This document shows positions 26,151 to 38,200 of a stretch of 64,000 nt of DNA, in pieces. The notes below the pieces were generated by a model. It was not told the origin of the DNA, made no database searches, and saw nothing but the letters and a program-made list of their open reading frames with translations. The stretch lies in contig NC_079880.1 of NCBI RefSeq assembly GCF_029227915.1, forward strand, positions 29,507,501 through 29,571,500, in the 5' to 3' direction. The stretch is from Hydractinia symbiolongicarpus. Lineage: Eukaryota; Cnidaria; Hydrozoa; Anthoathecata; Hydractiniidae. How positions within the stretch are numbered: position 1 is the stretch's first letter; each line of letters starts with the position of its first letter. A program made the position numbers and the translations under genes.

Positions 26151-29100
26151 AAATGAGTTTACACCCTGGGTACTTTCTTTGTATACTTTTGACTTTACAG
26201 GTCCAGTCCGGGATTTACGGGAAATCGCAAGTTTTCGTTTGCCGGCGTTTAAACTTCTTTTATTCAGCGTCTCATCAAAAATGAAAACAAGTTTGAAGAC
26301 TACAAGTCTCATGCGTTTTAGTGGTGAAAAAATATTTTAAAAAATCGTTCGGGAAATGAGTTTACTCCCTGGGTACTTTCTTTGTATACTTTTGACTATA
26401 CGGGCCAAGCCCGGGATTTACGGGAAATCGCGGGTTTTCGTTTGCCGGCGATTAAACTTCTTTTATTCAGCGTCTCATCAAAAATAAAAACATTTTTGAA
26501 AACTACAAGTCTTATGCGTTTTAGTGGTGAAAAAATAATTTAAAAAATCGTTCTGGAAATGAGTTTACTCACAGAGTACTTTCTTTATATACATTCGACT
26601 ATACGGCCCAAGCCCGGGATATACGGGAAATCGCGGGTTTTCGTTTGCCGGCGATTAAACTTCTTTTATTCAGCGTCTCATCAAAAATGAAAACATTTTT
26701 GAAAACTACAAGTCTTATGCGTTTTAGTGGTGAAAAAATAATTTAAAAAATCCTTCTGGAAATGAGTTTACTCACAGGGTACCTTCTTTATATACATTCG
26801 ACTATACGGCCCAAGCCTGGGATTTACGGGAAATCGCGGGTTTTCGTTTGCCGGCGATTAAACCTCTTTCATTAAGCGTCGCATCAAAAATGAAAACACT
26901 TTTAAAAACTACAAGTCTCATGCGTTTTAGTGGTGATAAAAAAATTTAAAAAATCGCTCGGAAAAAGAATTTACACCCTGGGTACTTTCTTTGTATACTT
27001 TTGACTATACGGGCCGAGTCCGGGATTTACGGGAAATCGCGGGTTTTCGTTTGCCGGCGATTAAACTTCTTTTATTCAGCGTCCCATCAAAAATGAAAAC
27101 ATTTTTAAAAACTACAAGTCTCATGCGTTTTAGTGGTGAAAAAATATTTTAAAAAATCGTTCGGGAAATTAGTTTACTCCCTGGGTACTTTCTTTGTATA
27201 CTTTTGACTATACGGGCCGAGTCCGGGATTTACGGAAAGTCGCGGGTTTTAGATTGCCGACGATTAAACTTCTTTTATTCAGCGTCTCATCAAAAATGAA
27301 AACATTTTTAAAAACTACAAGTCTCATGCGTTTTAGTGGTGAAATAATAATTTAAAAAATCGTTCGGGAAATGAGTTTACACCCTGGGTACTTTCTTTGT
27401 ATACTTTTGACTTTACAGGTCCAGTCCGGGATTTACGGGAAATCGCAGGTTTTCGTTTGCCGGCGTTTAAACTTCTTTTATTCAGCGTCTCATCAAAAAT
27501 GAAAACAAGTTTGAAGACTACAAGTCTCATGCGTTTTAGTGGTGAAAAAATATTTTAAAAAATCGTTCGGGAAATGAGTTTACTCCCTGGGTACTTTCTT
27601 TGTATACTTTTGACTATACGGGCCAAGCCCGGAATTTACGGGAAATCGCGGGTTTTCGTTTGCCGGCGATTAAACTTCTTTTATTCAGCGTCTCATCAAA
27701 AATGAAAACATTTTTGAAAACTACAAGTCTTATGCGTTTTAGTGGTGAAAAAATAATTTAAAAAATCGTTCTGGAAATGAGTTTACTCACAGGGTACTTT
27801 CTTTATATACATTCGACTATACGGCCCAAGCCCGGGATTTACGGGAAATCGCGGGTTTTCGTTTGCCGGCGATTAAACCTCTTTCATTAAACGTCTCATC
27901 AAAAATGAAAACACTTTTGAAAACTACAAGTCTCATGCGTTTTAGTGGTGAAAAAAAAATTTAAAAAATCGTTCGGAAAATGAGTTTACTCCCCGGGTAC
28001 TTTCTTTGTAAACATTTGACTATACAGGCCGAGTCCGGGATTTACGGGAAATCGCGGGTTTTCGTTTGCCGGCGATTAAACTTCTTTTATTCAGCGTCCC
28101 ATCAAAAATGAAAACATTTTTGAAAACTACAAGTCTCATGCGTTTTAGTGGTGAAAAAATATTTTAAAAAATCGTTCGGGAAATGAGTTAACTCCCTGGG
28201 TACTTTCTTTGTATACTTTTGACTATACGGGCCGAGTCCGGGATTTACGGAAAGTCGCGGGTTTTAGTTTGCCGACGATTAAACTTCTTTTATTCAGCGT
28301 CTCATCAAAAATGAAAACATTTTTAAAAACTACAAGTCTCATGGGCTTTAGAGGTGAAATAATAATTTAAAAAATCGTTCGGGTAATGAGTTTACACCCG
28401 GGGTACTTTCTTTGTATACTTTTGACTATACGGGCCGAGTCCGGGATTTTCGGTAAATCGCAGGTTTTCGTTTGCCGGCGATTAAACTTCTTTTATTCAG
28501 CGTCTCATCAAAAATGAAAACATTTTTGAAAACTACAAGTCTCATGCGTTTTAGTGGTGAAAAAATAATTTAAAAAATCGTTCGGGAAATGAGTTTACTC
28601 CCTGGGTACTTTCTTTGTATACTTTTGATTATACGGGCCGAGTCCGGGGTTTTCGGGAAATGGCGGGTTTTCGTTTGCCGGCGATTAAACTTCTTTTATT
28701 CAGCGTCTCATCAAAAATAAAACATTTTTGAAAACTACAAGTCTCATGCGTTTTAGTGGTGAAAAGATAATTTAAAAAATCGTTCGGGAAATGAGTTTAC
28801 ACCCTGGGTACTTTCTTTGTATTCTTTTGACTTTACAGGTCCAGCCCGGGATTTACGGGAAATCGCGGGTTTTCGTTTGCCGGCGATTAAACTTCTTTTA
28901 TTCAGCGTCTCATCAAAAATGAAAACATTTTTGAAAACTACAAGTCTTATGCGTTTTAGTGGTGAAAGAATAATTTAAATAATCGTTCTGGAAAGGAGTT
29001 TACTCACAGGGTACTCTCTTTATATACATTCGACTATAAGGCCCAAGCCCGGGATTTACGGGAAATCGCCGGTTTTCGTTTGCCGGCGATTAAACTTCTT

Positions 29101-31413
29101 TTATTCAGCGTCTCATCAACAATGAAAACATTTTTGAAAACTACAAGTCTCATGCGTTTTAGTGGTGAAAAAATATTTTAAAATATCGTTCGGGAAATGA
29201 GTTAACTCCCTGGGTACTTTCTTTGTATACTTTTGACTATACGGGCCGAGTCCGGGATTTACGGAAAGTCGCGGGTTTTAGTTTGCCGACGATTAAACTT
29301 CTTTTATTCAGCGTCTCATCAAAAATGAAAACATTTTTGAAAACTACAAGTCTCATGCGTTTTAGTGGTGAAAAAATAATTTAAAAAATCGTTCGGGAAA
29401 TGAGTTTACTCACAGGGTACTCTCTTTATATACATTCGACTATACGGCCCAAGCCCGGGATTTACGGGAAATCGCGGGTTTTCGTTTGCCGGCGATTAAA
29501 CTTCTTTTATTCAGCGTCTCATCAACAATGAAAACATTTTTGAAAACTACAAGTCTCATGCGTTTTAGAGGTGAAATAATAATTTAAAAAATCGTTCGGG
29601 TAATGAGTTTACACCCGGGGTACTTTCTTTGTATACTTTTGACTATACGGGCCGAGTCCGGGATTTTCGGTAAATCGCAGGTTTTCGTTTGCCGGCGGTT
29701 AAACTTCTTTTATTCAGCGTCTCATCAAAAATGAAAACATTTTTGAAAACTACAAGTCTCATGCGTTTTAGTGGTGAAAAAATAATTTAAAAAATCGTTC
29801 GGGAAATGAGTTTACTCCCTGGGTACTTTCTTTGTATACTTTTGATTATACGGGCCGAGTCCGGGGTTTCCGGGAAATGGCGGGTTTTCGTTTGCCGGCG
29901 ATTAAACTTCTTTTATTCAGCGTCTCATCAAAAATAAAACATTTTTGAAAACTACAAGTCTCATGCGTTTTAGTGGTGAAAAGATAATTTAAAAAATCGT
30001 TCGGGAAATGAGTTTACACCCTGGGTACTTTCTTTGTATACTTTTGACTTTACAGGTCCAGTCCGGGATTTACGGGAAATCGCAGGTTTTCGTTTGCCGG
30101 CGTTTAAACTTCTTTTATTCAGCGTCTCATCAAAAATGAAAACAAGTTTGAAGACTACAAGTCTCATGCGTTTTAGTGGTGAAAAAATAATTTAAAAAAT
30201 CGTTCGGGAAATGAGTTTACTCCCTGGGTACTTTCTTTGTATACTTTTGACTATCCGGGCCAAGCCCGGGATTTACGGGAAATCGCGGGTTTTCGTTTGC
30301 CGGCGATTAAACTTCTTTTATTCAGCGTCTCATCAAAAATGAAAACATTTTTGAAAACTACAAGTCTTATGCGTTTTAGTGGTGAAAAAATAATTTAAAA
30401 AATCGTTCTGGAAATGAGTTTACTCACAGGGTACTTTCTTTATATACATTCGACTATACGGCCCAAGCCCGGGATTTACGGGAAATCGCGGGTTTTCGTT
30501 TGCCGGCGATTAAACTTCTTTTATTCAGCGTCTCATCAACAATGAAAACATTTTTGAAAACTACAAGTCTCATGCGTTTTAGTGGTGAAAAAGTAATTTG
30601 AAAAATCGTTCGGAAAATGAGTTTACTCCCTGGGTACTTTCTTTGTATACTTTTGATTATACGGGCCGAGTCCAGGGTTTCCGGGAAATGGCGGGTTTTC
30701 GTTTGCCGGCGATTAAACTTCTTTTATTCAGCGTCTCATCAAAAATAAAACATTTTTGAAAACTACAAGTCTCATGCGTTTTAGTGGTGAAAAGATAATT
30801 TAAAAAATCGTTCGGGAAATGAGTTTACACCCTGGGTACTTTCTTTGTATACTTTTGACTTTACAGGTCCAGTCCGGGATTTACGGGAAATCGCGGGTTT
30901 TCGTTTGCCGGCGATTAAACTTCTTTTATTCAGCGTCTCATCAAAAATGAAAACATTTTTGAAAACTACAAGTCTTATGCGTTTTAGTGGTGAAAAAATA
31001 ATTTAAAAAATCGTTCTGGAAATGAGTTTACTCACAGGGTACTTTCTTTATATACATTCGACTATACTGCCCAAGCCCGGGATTTACGGGAAATCGCGGG
31101 TTTTCGTTTGCCGGCGATTAAACCTCTTTCATTAAACGTCTCATCAAAAATGAAAACACTTTTAAAAACTACAAGTCTCATGCGTTTTAGTGGTGAAAAA
31201 AAAATTTAAAAAATCGTTCGGAAAATGAGTTTACTCCCTGGGTATTTTCTTTGTATACTTTTTACTATACGGGCCAAGCCCGGGACTTGGGGGAAATCGC
31301 TGGTTTTCGTTTGCCGGCGATTAAACCTCTTTCATTAAGCGTCTCATCAAAAATGAAAACATTTTTGAAAACTACAAGTCTCATGCGTTTTAGTGGTGAA
31401 AAAATAATTTAAA

Positions 31414-31450
31414 CTAGAAATTAAAAAAAAGGTTGCGAAGCATTTCGCAA
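31414..31450 (-). repeat. Element 3' terminus: CTAG end with subterminal hairpin, copy 1
   Basis: CTAG at 31,414-31,417 is its own reverse complement and directly abuts satellite TTTAAA. The hairpin at 31,433-31,450 pairs TTGCGAA with TTCGCAA around a 4-base loop. A short hairpin 10-20 bases inside a CTRR terminus is the classic 3' structure of Helitrons, where it is thought to terminate rolling-circle transfer. An A-rich stretch separates the hairpin from CTAG. Confidence 0.65.
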
Positions 31451-33937
31451 GTTGCAAGCAAAATTAAACTATCCAATACTTTGTCCCTAGCGCTTCTTGT
31501 TTAATTGGCGCTAACATCTTCCGAAATACATCAAAATTGAATATCACATAGAAGAACCCTGGGGACGAGGTAGGAAAATAAACGCTCTGCGGAACAATTC
31601 GTTGCTCAAAAACAGTTTTTTTGCGAATAGACTGCGCGAGTATTTGATGTGCGTGGGATATTCTTTTCAAAATGTGCGAGAAAATTAGATTACGCGAAAC
31701 TAACAAAAACGAATAACGCGTGTTAAAATTTTGTACCGCCCTTTCCCACAGAATGGTAAAAGTAAAGAGCGCAATACAAAATTACACTTTTAGCAGTATT
31801 CCGAAAGATATGTGATACATCGAGTTGTACTACCCGCAGAAGTTGGTCCTAACGTTAACGATTTCGTAAATGACCTCACAACAAAACAGTATTTTTTTCA
31901 CGTAAAAATACCGGCAGTAGAAGCCACAGAATCTGCTGGAACGAATTTCGAAAACTCACGGGAAACAATTAAAACAAAAACAAACAAATCAAAACAGTTT
32001 TTTAACTTTATCAAGATTTATTAAATAGCTTCAAATTTGGGCAGAAAAACAATAACGGATTCGCCTTCTTTTCACCACACGCATTAGAAGATTACATCAC
32101 TCACTCCCATTGTACACAATCTAAAAGAAAAAGAAAACATTTTCATATAGTGAAGCTTCCAGTGCCTTTAAGGGATGGCCAAGTCAATGGAATTGAAAGC
32201 ACTGTTTTTCATCTTATAAATAATTAAGGCTATTTCGGAAAAGTATAAAAGAAAAAAACTAAACAATTTAGCAACTTTACTAATTTTATACGCAAAGTTC
32301 CAACCATACCAACAGTTTCCAAATCTGAAAAAATAATTTTAGAAGTGTTTATTTTTTTAAAATTTGATTGATGCAAGGCCAAGGAAAATTAAATAAGTTT
32401 ATTGTCCTAGACCCATTTAAAAACATATGCTTCTCATCATTCGGTTTTTTTTCAACCAACATTAATGTAATCACCCAGAGGAAATTATAATGTCTCTTGT
32501 GTGTGTTTTAGAAGCTGAGTACACAAATACACAAATATTACAGGTGCTGAACTTTGGCAATCATATTTTGCAATCAGACCCTTTTAAAAACTATGCTGAA
32601 CCATGTCAATTATTAAATTCAGCACTAATAGAAAAGCACCTTGGATAGGATTCTTTGTTGGGCGAATAAAATGACTGACAAATGGTTTATCGTGAATGAA
32701 ATAGTAATTTTTACACAAATAATTTAAAAAATAATGAACTTTGTTATGTGGGTTGTTCTTAAACACACGTGGGCGGTGGACAAAAAACTGTGATGTAATT
32801 TCTCTTGGTCTATTATTCCTGAGAATATTCTAAAATAAGAGGGTGTCAATAAACTGCAAACAGCCACATATATAAGGGCGAGTTCGGGCAACTTTTCCAA
32901 TTAAATTAGTGATTGTCTTCCAAAACCGCCCGCACTTTCCCGAACTTGCCTGGAGCATTTTCAAAATTCAATTTCTTGTAACATACCTTGTGGACGATAG
33001 TTGGAAAAAGATGCTTTAAGAGAAAGAAGTTAATAAAAATTAAAAGTTATTTACAAGTAAATTTTATCAAAAACCATCAAAAACAGTTCTTTTAAGAACT
33101 TTACTACCACATAGTTTACTTTATGGTCTATGCAGGTTTTTTCAGGTGAATACTTCAATTTTTTTGCAAAACGCTAAACTTGCCCAAAAACGCCTGCACG
33201 TTATACGGCGTATGCAGCTTATCAGCACCTTTGTTCTAAAATTACAAGCAGTTTCGAAGATGCCAACGCCGTTTAGAGGACGTGGTGCGGCTTGGGCATC
33301 CTTGAAGTTCTGTTTAATGACAGTTTTAATGTTTTAATGTCGTTTTAAACCTTGTTCTCAGGGAGGGTGTACGGAAAACTAATTCCTATTGACAATTACA
33401 TTGCTGTTGGTTTGATAGCAAAAGTGGATATTTTTTTAATTACTGAAACAGGTTACTTATATAATAAATAAAAAATGATAAAAAACGGTTGGTCAGCTCA
33501 CTCTAGCGCCCAGAGCTATTTGTTTTGTCTGCGCCCTAGCTACAGGTTTTCCTATATCTGGCTATCAGTTAGGTAGTAATACAGCTTCTCCATATGTATT
33601 CTACAAATTACTTTCAATTCTTTTATACAAAACTGAGCTCTAGCTAGCTACCTTTTGTGTGATTAAGCCTTACCTTGATTTGGATAAAACCAATTAAAAT
33701 TGATAATATTGTATTCTTACATCCTCTTAGAAACAATAAAATAAAACACAGCTCGGCGCGTTTTAATTGTACAAATTACTTCAATTTTTCTTTAGGAATG
33801 GGTACCTTACACAGGAGCTTTCCAATCCAACTAAAATCTCCAGAAAAAGCACAGCAACAAAAAAGCTTAAAATACACAAGTAAAGTCGATTAGAAACAGG
33901 ACTAGCAATAAATTTTTTCAAAAGAAGAAAACCGTTT
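31451..33937. other. Interior of the inserted element, no recognisable gene (copy 1)
   Basis: About 2.5 kb of AT-rich sequence with short open frames only: minus 31,464-31,706 (80 codons), plus 31,812-32,024 (70), minus 32,584-32,766 (60), plus 33,146-33,337 (63) and plus 33,675-33,893 (72). A plus frame without ATG, 32,006-32,227, ends in ...DGQVNGIESTVFHLINN and looks slightly more protein-like. I recognise no domain in any of them. A TATATAA at 32,869-32,875 could be a TATA box but has no supporting context. The copy at 48,477-50,953 holds the same frames. Confidence 0.5.
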
Positions 33938-33980
33938 TAATACTATTATGTTTCATTAAAATACAACTATAATAGTATTA
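33938..33980. repeat. 12-bp perfect inverted repeat in the element, copy 1
   Basis: TAATACTATTAT at 33,938-33,949 pairs with ATAATAGTATTA at 33,969-33,980 around a 19-base spacer. It is AT-rich and lacks a following T-run, so a terminator role is not supported. It could be a remnant of another small mobile element or a chance structure. Confidence 0.6.
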
Positions 33981-34164
33981 GAAGCAAAATTTCAAAGTAA
34001 TTAATTAATTATTTATACAATAATTAGCTATAATACAAAGAAATAAGGCATATTTTGGGTCTGTAAAATATACGTGTCTAAAATGCCGACTACCGTTTCT
34101 TGTTCACGGCATATTCCTCTTTGTGTGTTCAAGTTCGGCGGACGTATAATCCGGACCAAAAGAC

Positions 34165-34195
34165 GGGGGGGGGTCAAAATCCGGGGGTGGGGGGG
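34165..34195 (+). other. G-rich tract with G-quadruplex potential, copy 1
   Basis: A run of nine G, a 9-base spacer, five G, one T and seven G lie within 31 bases of otherwise AT-rich DNA near the element's 5' end (minus strand). The runs could supply four G3 stacks. The feature is on the plus strand, so it is C-rich on the element's own strand. Structure is inferred from composition only. Confidence 0.6.
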
Positions 34196-34412
34196 TACGA
34201 GCCGTACTTATTGCATTTTTTACTAAACTTATACTTTAACCCCTCGGTCCAAACTTATTTGTTTTATTAGAAAAAAAAATACCCTAGCTTTATGTGCAAA
34301 AATATCAGTCCTATTTCTTTACGCTGATTTTATATGATTTTTTTTCTATCGAAATTTTGAGAATCTCAATAATTCTCTTGGTATACCTCGCGTGTAGCAA
34401 ACGTGCTCCACA

Positions 34413-34439
34413 ATTTCGCTTCGCTCAATTGCTTCGCAA
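34413..34439 (-). repeat. Element 5' terminus with asymmetric inverted repeat, copy 1
   Basis: On the minus strand the element begins TTGCGAAGCAATT (34,427-34,439), followed by GAGCGAAGCGAAATT. The first 13 bases match the subterminal motif TTGCGAAGCATTT at 31,433-31,445 with one mismatch. The motif is terminal here and 19 bases internal at the other end. That asymmetry fits Helitron2/Helentron ends and does not fit a cut-and-paste DNA transposon. Confidence 0.6.
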
Positions 34440-35279
34440 AAATCGTTCGGAAAATGAGTTTACTCCCTGGGTACTTTCTTTGTATACTTTTGACTATACG
34501 GGCCGAGTCCGGGATTTACGGGAAGTCGCGGGTTTTCGTTTGCCGGCGATTAAACTTCTTTTATTCAGCGTCTCATCAAAAATGAAAACATTTTTAAAAA
34601 CTACAAGTCTCATGGGCTTTAGTGGTGAAATAATAATTTAAAAAATCGTTCGGGAAATGAGTTTACACCCTGGATACTTTCTTTGTATACTTTTGACTAT
34701 ACGGGCCAAGTCCGGGATTTTCGGTAAATCACAGGTTTTCGTTTGCCGGCGATTAAAGTTCTTTTATTCAGCGTCTCATCAAAAATGAAAACAAGTTTGA
34801 AGACTACAAGTCTCATGCGTTTTAGTGGTGAAAAAATAATTTAAAAAATCGTTCGGGAAATGAGTTTACTCCCTGGGTACTTTCTTTGTATACTTTTGAC
34901 TATACGGGCCGAGTCCGGGATTTTCGGTAAATCGCAGGTTTTCGTTTGCCGGCGATTAAACTTCTTTTATTCAGCGTCTCATCAAAAATAAAAACAAGTT
35001 TGAAGACTACAAGTCTCATGCGTTTTAGTGGTGAAAAAATAATTTAAAAAATCGTTCAGGAAATGAGTTTACTCCCTGGGTACTTTCTTTGTATACTTTT
35101 GACTATACGGGCCAAGCCGGGATTTACGGGAAATCGCGGGTTTTCGTTTGCCGGCGATTAAACTTCTTTTATTCAGCGTCTCATCAAAAATGAAAACATT
35201 TTTGAAAACTACAAGTCTTATGCGTTTTAGTGGTGAAAAAATAATTTAAAAAATCGTTCTGGAAATGAGTTTACTCACA

Positions 35280-38200
35280 GGGTACTTTCTTTATATACAT
35301 TCGACTATACGGCCCAAGCCCGGGATTTACGGGAAATCGCGGGTTTTCGTTTGCCGGCGATTAAACCTCTTTCATTAAGCGTCTCATCAAATATGAGAAC
35401 ATTTTTGAAAACTACAAGTCTCATGCGTTTTAGTGGTGAAAAAAAAATTTAAAAAATCGTTCGGAAAATGAGTTTAATCCCCGGGTACTTTCTTTGTAAA
35501 CTTTTGACTATACAGGCCGAGTCCGGGATTTACGGGAAATCGCGGGTTTTCGTTTGCCGGCGATTAAACTTCTTTTATTCAGCGTCCCATCAAAAATGAA
35601 AACATTTTTGAAAACTACAAGTCTCATGCGTTTTAGTGGTGAAAAAATAATTTAAAAAATCGTTCGGAAAATGAGTTTACTCCCTGGGTACTCTCTTTGT
35701 ATACTTTTGACTATACGGGCCGAGACCGGGATTTACGGGAAGTCGCGGGTTTTCGTTTGCCGGCGATTAAACTTCTTTTATTCAGCGTCTCATCAAAAAT
35801 GAAAACATTTTTAAAAACTACAAGTCTCATGGGCTTTAGTGGTGAAATAATAATTTAAAAAATCGTTCGGGAAATGAGTTTACACCCTGGGTACTTTCTT
35901 TATGTACTTTTGACTATACGGGCCGAGTCCGGGATTTACGGGAAATCGCGGGTTTTTCTTTGCCGGCGATTAAACTTCTTTTATTCAGCGTCCCATCAAA
36001 AATGAAAACATTTTTGAAAACTACAAGTCTCATGCGTTTTAGTGGTGAAAAAATAATTTAAAAAATCGTTCGGGAAATCAGTTTACTCCCTGGGTACTTT
36101 CTTTGTATACTTTTGACTATACGGGCCGAGTCCGGGATTTACGGAAAGTCGCGGGTTTTAGTTTGGTGACGATTAAACTTCTTTTATTCAGCGTCTCATC
36201 AAAAATGAAAACATTTTTAAAAACTACAAGTCTTATGGGCTTTAGAGGTGAAATAATAATTTTAAAAATCGTTCGGGTAATGAGTTTACACCCGGAGTAC
36301 TTTCTTTGTATACTTTTTACTATACGGGCCGAGTCCGGGATTTTCGGTAAATCGCAGGTTTTCGTTTGCCGGCGATTAAACTTCTTTTATTCAGCGTCTC
36401 ATCAAAAATGAAAACATTTTTGAAAACTACAAGTCTCATGCGTTTTAGTGGTGAAAAAATAATTTAAAAAGTCGTTCGGGAAATGAGTTTACTCCCTGGG
36501 TACTTTCTTTGTATACTTTTGATTATACGGGCCGAGTCCGGGGTTTCCGGGAAATGGCGGGTTTTCGTTTGCCGGCGATTAAACTTCTTTTATTCAGCGT
36601 CTCATCAAAAATAAAACATTTTTGAAAACTACAAGTCTCATGCGTTTTAGTGGTGAAAAGATAATTAAAAAAATCGTTCGGGAAATGAGTTTACACCCTG
36701 GGTACTTTCTTTGTATACTTTTGACTTTACAGGTCCAGTCCGGGATTTACGGGAAATCGCAGGTTTTCGTTTGCCGGCGTTTAAACTTCTTTTATTCAGC
36801 GTCTCATCAAAAATGAAAACAAGTTTGAAGACTACAAGTCTCATGCGTTTTAGTGGTGAAAAAATAATTTTAAAAATCGTTCGGGAAATGAGTTTACTCC
36901 CTGGGTACTTTCTTTGTATACTTTTGACTATACGGGCCAAGCCCGGGATTTACGGGAAATCGCGGGTTTTCGTTTGCCGGCGATCAAACTTCTTTTATTC
37001 AGCGTCTCATCAAAAATGAAAAAATTTTTGAAAACTACAAGTCTTATGCGTTTTAGTGGTGAAAAAATAATTTAAAAAATCGTTCTGGAAATGAGTTTAC
37101 TCACAGGGTACTTTCTTTATATACATTCGACTATACGGCCCAAGCCCGGGATTTACGGGAAATCGCGGGTTTTCGTTTGCCGGCGATTAAACCTCTTTCA
37201 TTAAGCGTCTCATCAAAAATGAAAACACTTTTGAAAACTACAAGTCTTATGCGTTTTAATGGTGAAAAAAAAATTTAAAAAATCGTTCGGAAAATGAGTT
37301 TACTCCCCGGGTACTTTCTTTGTATACTTTTGACTTTACAGGTCCAGTCCGGGATTTACGGGAAATCGCAGGTTTTCGTTTGCCGGCGTGTAAACTTCTT
37401 TTATTCAGCGTCTCATCAAAAATGAAAACAAGTTTGAAGACTACAAGTCTCATGCGTTTTAGTGGTGAAAAAATAATTTAAAAAATCGTTCGGGAAATGA
37501 GTTTACTCCCTGGGTACTTTCTTTGTATACTTTTGACTATACGGGCCAAGCCCGGGATTTACGGGAAATCGCGGGTTTTCGTTTGCCGGCGATTAAACTT
37601 CTTTTATTCAGCGTCTCATCAAAAATGAAAACATTTTTGAAAACTACAAGTCTTATGCGTTTTAGTGGTGAAAAAATAATTTAAAAAATCGTTCTGGAAA
37701 TGAGTTTACTCACAGGGTACCTTCTTTATATACATTCGACTATACGGCCCAAGCCCGGGATTTACGGGAAATCGCGGGTTTTCGTTTGCCGGCGATTAAA
37801 CCTCTTTCATTAAGGGTCTCATCAAAAATGAAAACACTTTTAAAAACTACAAGTCTCATGCGTTTTAGTGGTGAAAAAAAAATTTAAAAAATCGTTCGGA
37901 AAAAGAATTTACTCCCCGGGTACTTTCTTTGTAAACTTTTGACTATACAGGCCGAGTCCGGGATTTACGGGAAATCGCGGGTTTTCGTTTGCCGGCGATG
38001 AAACTTCTTTTATTCAGCGTCCCATCAAAAATGAAAACATTTTTGAAAACTACAAGTCTCATGCGTTTTAGTGGTGAAAAAATATTTTAAAAAATCGTTC
38101 GGGAAATGAGTTTACTCCCTGGGTACTTTCTTTGTATACTTTTGACTATACGGGCCGAGTCCGGGATTTACGGAAAGTCGCGGGTTTTAGATTGCCGACG

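Larger units (their letters stand above)
1..31413 (+). repeat. 203-bp satellite array, block 1 (about 155 monomers)
   Basis: Uninterrupted head-to-tail array of a ~203-bp monomer. The anchor ATGAGTTTA recurs at 196, 399, 602, 805 and onward at 203-bp steps, with 202-bp steps where a monomer has lost one G in the AAAAATGAAAAC stretch. Every monomer reads in the same orientation and I saw no inversion. Monomers fall into a few types set by linked variants, for example GCCAAGCCCGGG with GTCTTATGCG, CTCACAGGG with TTATATACATTCG, CTCCCCGGG with TTGTAAAC, and GACTTTACAGGTCCAG with ACAAGTTTGAAG. The types recur in fixed orders, giving higher-order repeats. The block ends at AAATTTAAA just before the insert at 31,414. 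No gene is visible; stop-free frames of 64-71 codons are monomer artefacts. Confidence 0.97.
31414..34439 (-). mobile_element. Putative non-autonomous Helitron2/Helentron-like element, copy 1
   Basis: A 3,026-bp AT-rich sequence with no satellite similarity, placed precisely in the A6 tract of a monomer. Read on the minus strand, the 3' end is CTAG preceded about 15 bases inside by a hairpin, and the 5' end starts TTGCGAAGCAATT. The same motif, with one mismatch in 13, lies 19 bases inside the other end, so the inverted repeats are asymmetric. Taking the two terminal A residues as element sequence leaves three A on each side, which restores the A6 tract with no target duplication: an insertion between T and T. 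These are family traits of Helitron2/Helentron elements. No Rep/helicase is visible, so it would be non-autonomous. Family assignment is inference; the insertion itself is clear. Confidence 0.65.
27080..37500 (+). repeat. Segmental duplication, copy 1 (satellite plus insert)
   Basis: About 10.4 kb made of satellite, the 3.03-kb insert and more satellite. It corresponds to about 44,106-54,332. The offset is 17,026 bp upstream of and into the insert, then 17,016 bp after a 10-bp indel, 17,034 bp after an 18-bp indel, and 16,832 bp after one monomer (202 bp) is missing from copy 2. Single-monomer gains and losses inside the upstream satellite cancel out. Both copies share rare variants next to the insert, such as TTTTTACTATACGG and GGGACTTGGGGG, so the insert was copied with its surroundings and did not insert twice. 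Confidence 0.85.

Noticed and set aside
1-31413. CRISPR array, suggested by regular repeats
   Set aside because: The units are 203-bp contiguous tandem monomers with no alternating unique spacers, and the period and AT/CpG structure are those of a eukaryotic satellite.
31405-31420. piggyBac-type TTAA insertion at the element's left edge
   Set aside because: The right edge has no TTAA and there are no symmetric terminal repeats; the A-tract accounting fits a T|T insertion instead.
31464-31706. 80-codon minus-strand frame in the element
   Set aside because: No recognisable domain, and it is identical in both copies only because the duplication is recent. Kept as a note under the element interior.
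32869-32875. TATA-box promoter in the element
   Set aside because: A lone TATATAA in AT-rich DNA with no downstream open frame of note; it is mentioned only under the element interior.
33085-33100. AGTTCTT/AAGAACT hairpin as a terminator
   Set aside because: A 7-bp AT-rich palindrome with no neighbouring gene or T-run; likely chance.
36665-37019. Longer frames of 91-113 codons, such as those at 36,103-36,411 and 36,665-37,019
   Set aside because: They arise where one base change (TAATTTTAAA or TAATTAAAAA) removes a stop at a monomer boundary and joins two monomer frames. The same artefact repeats at +4,870 bp and, in part, at +16,832 bp.
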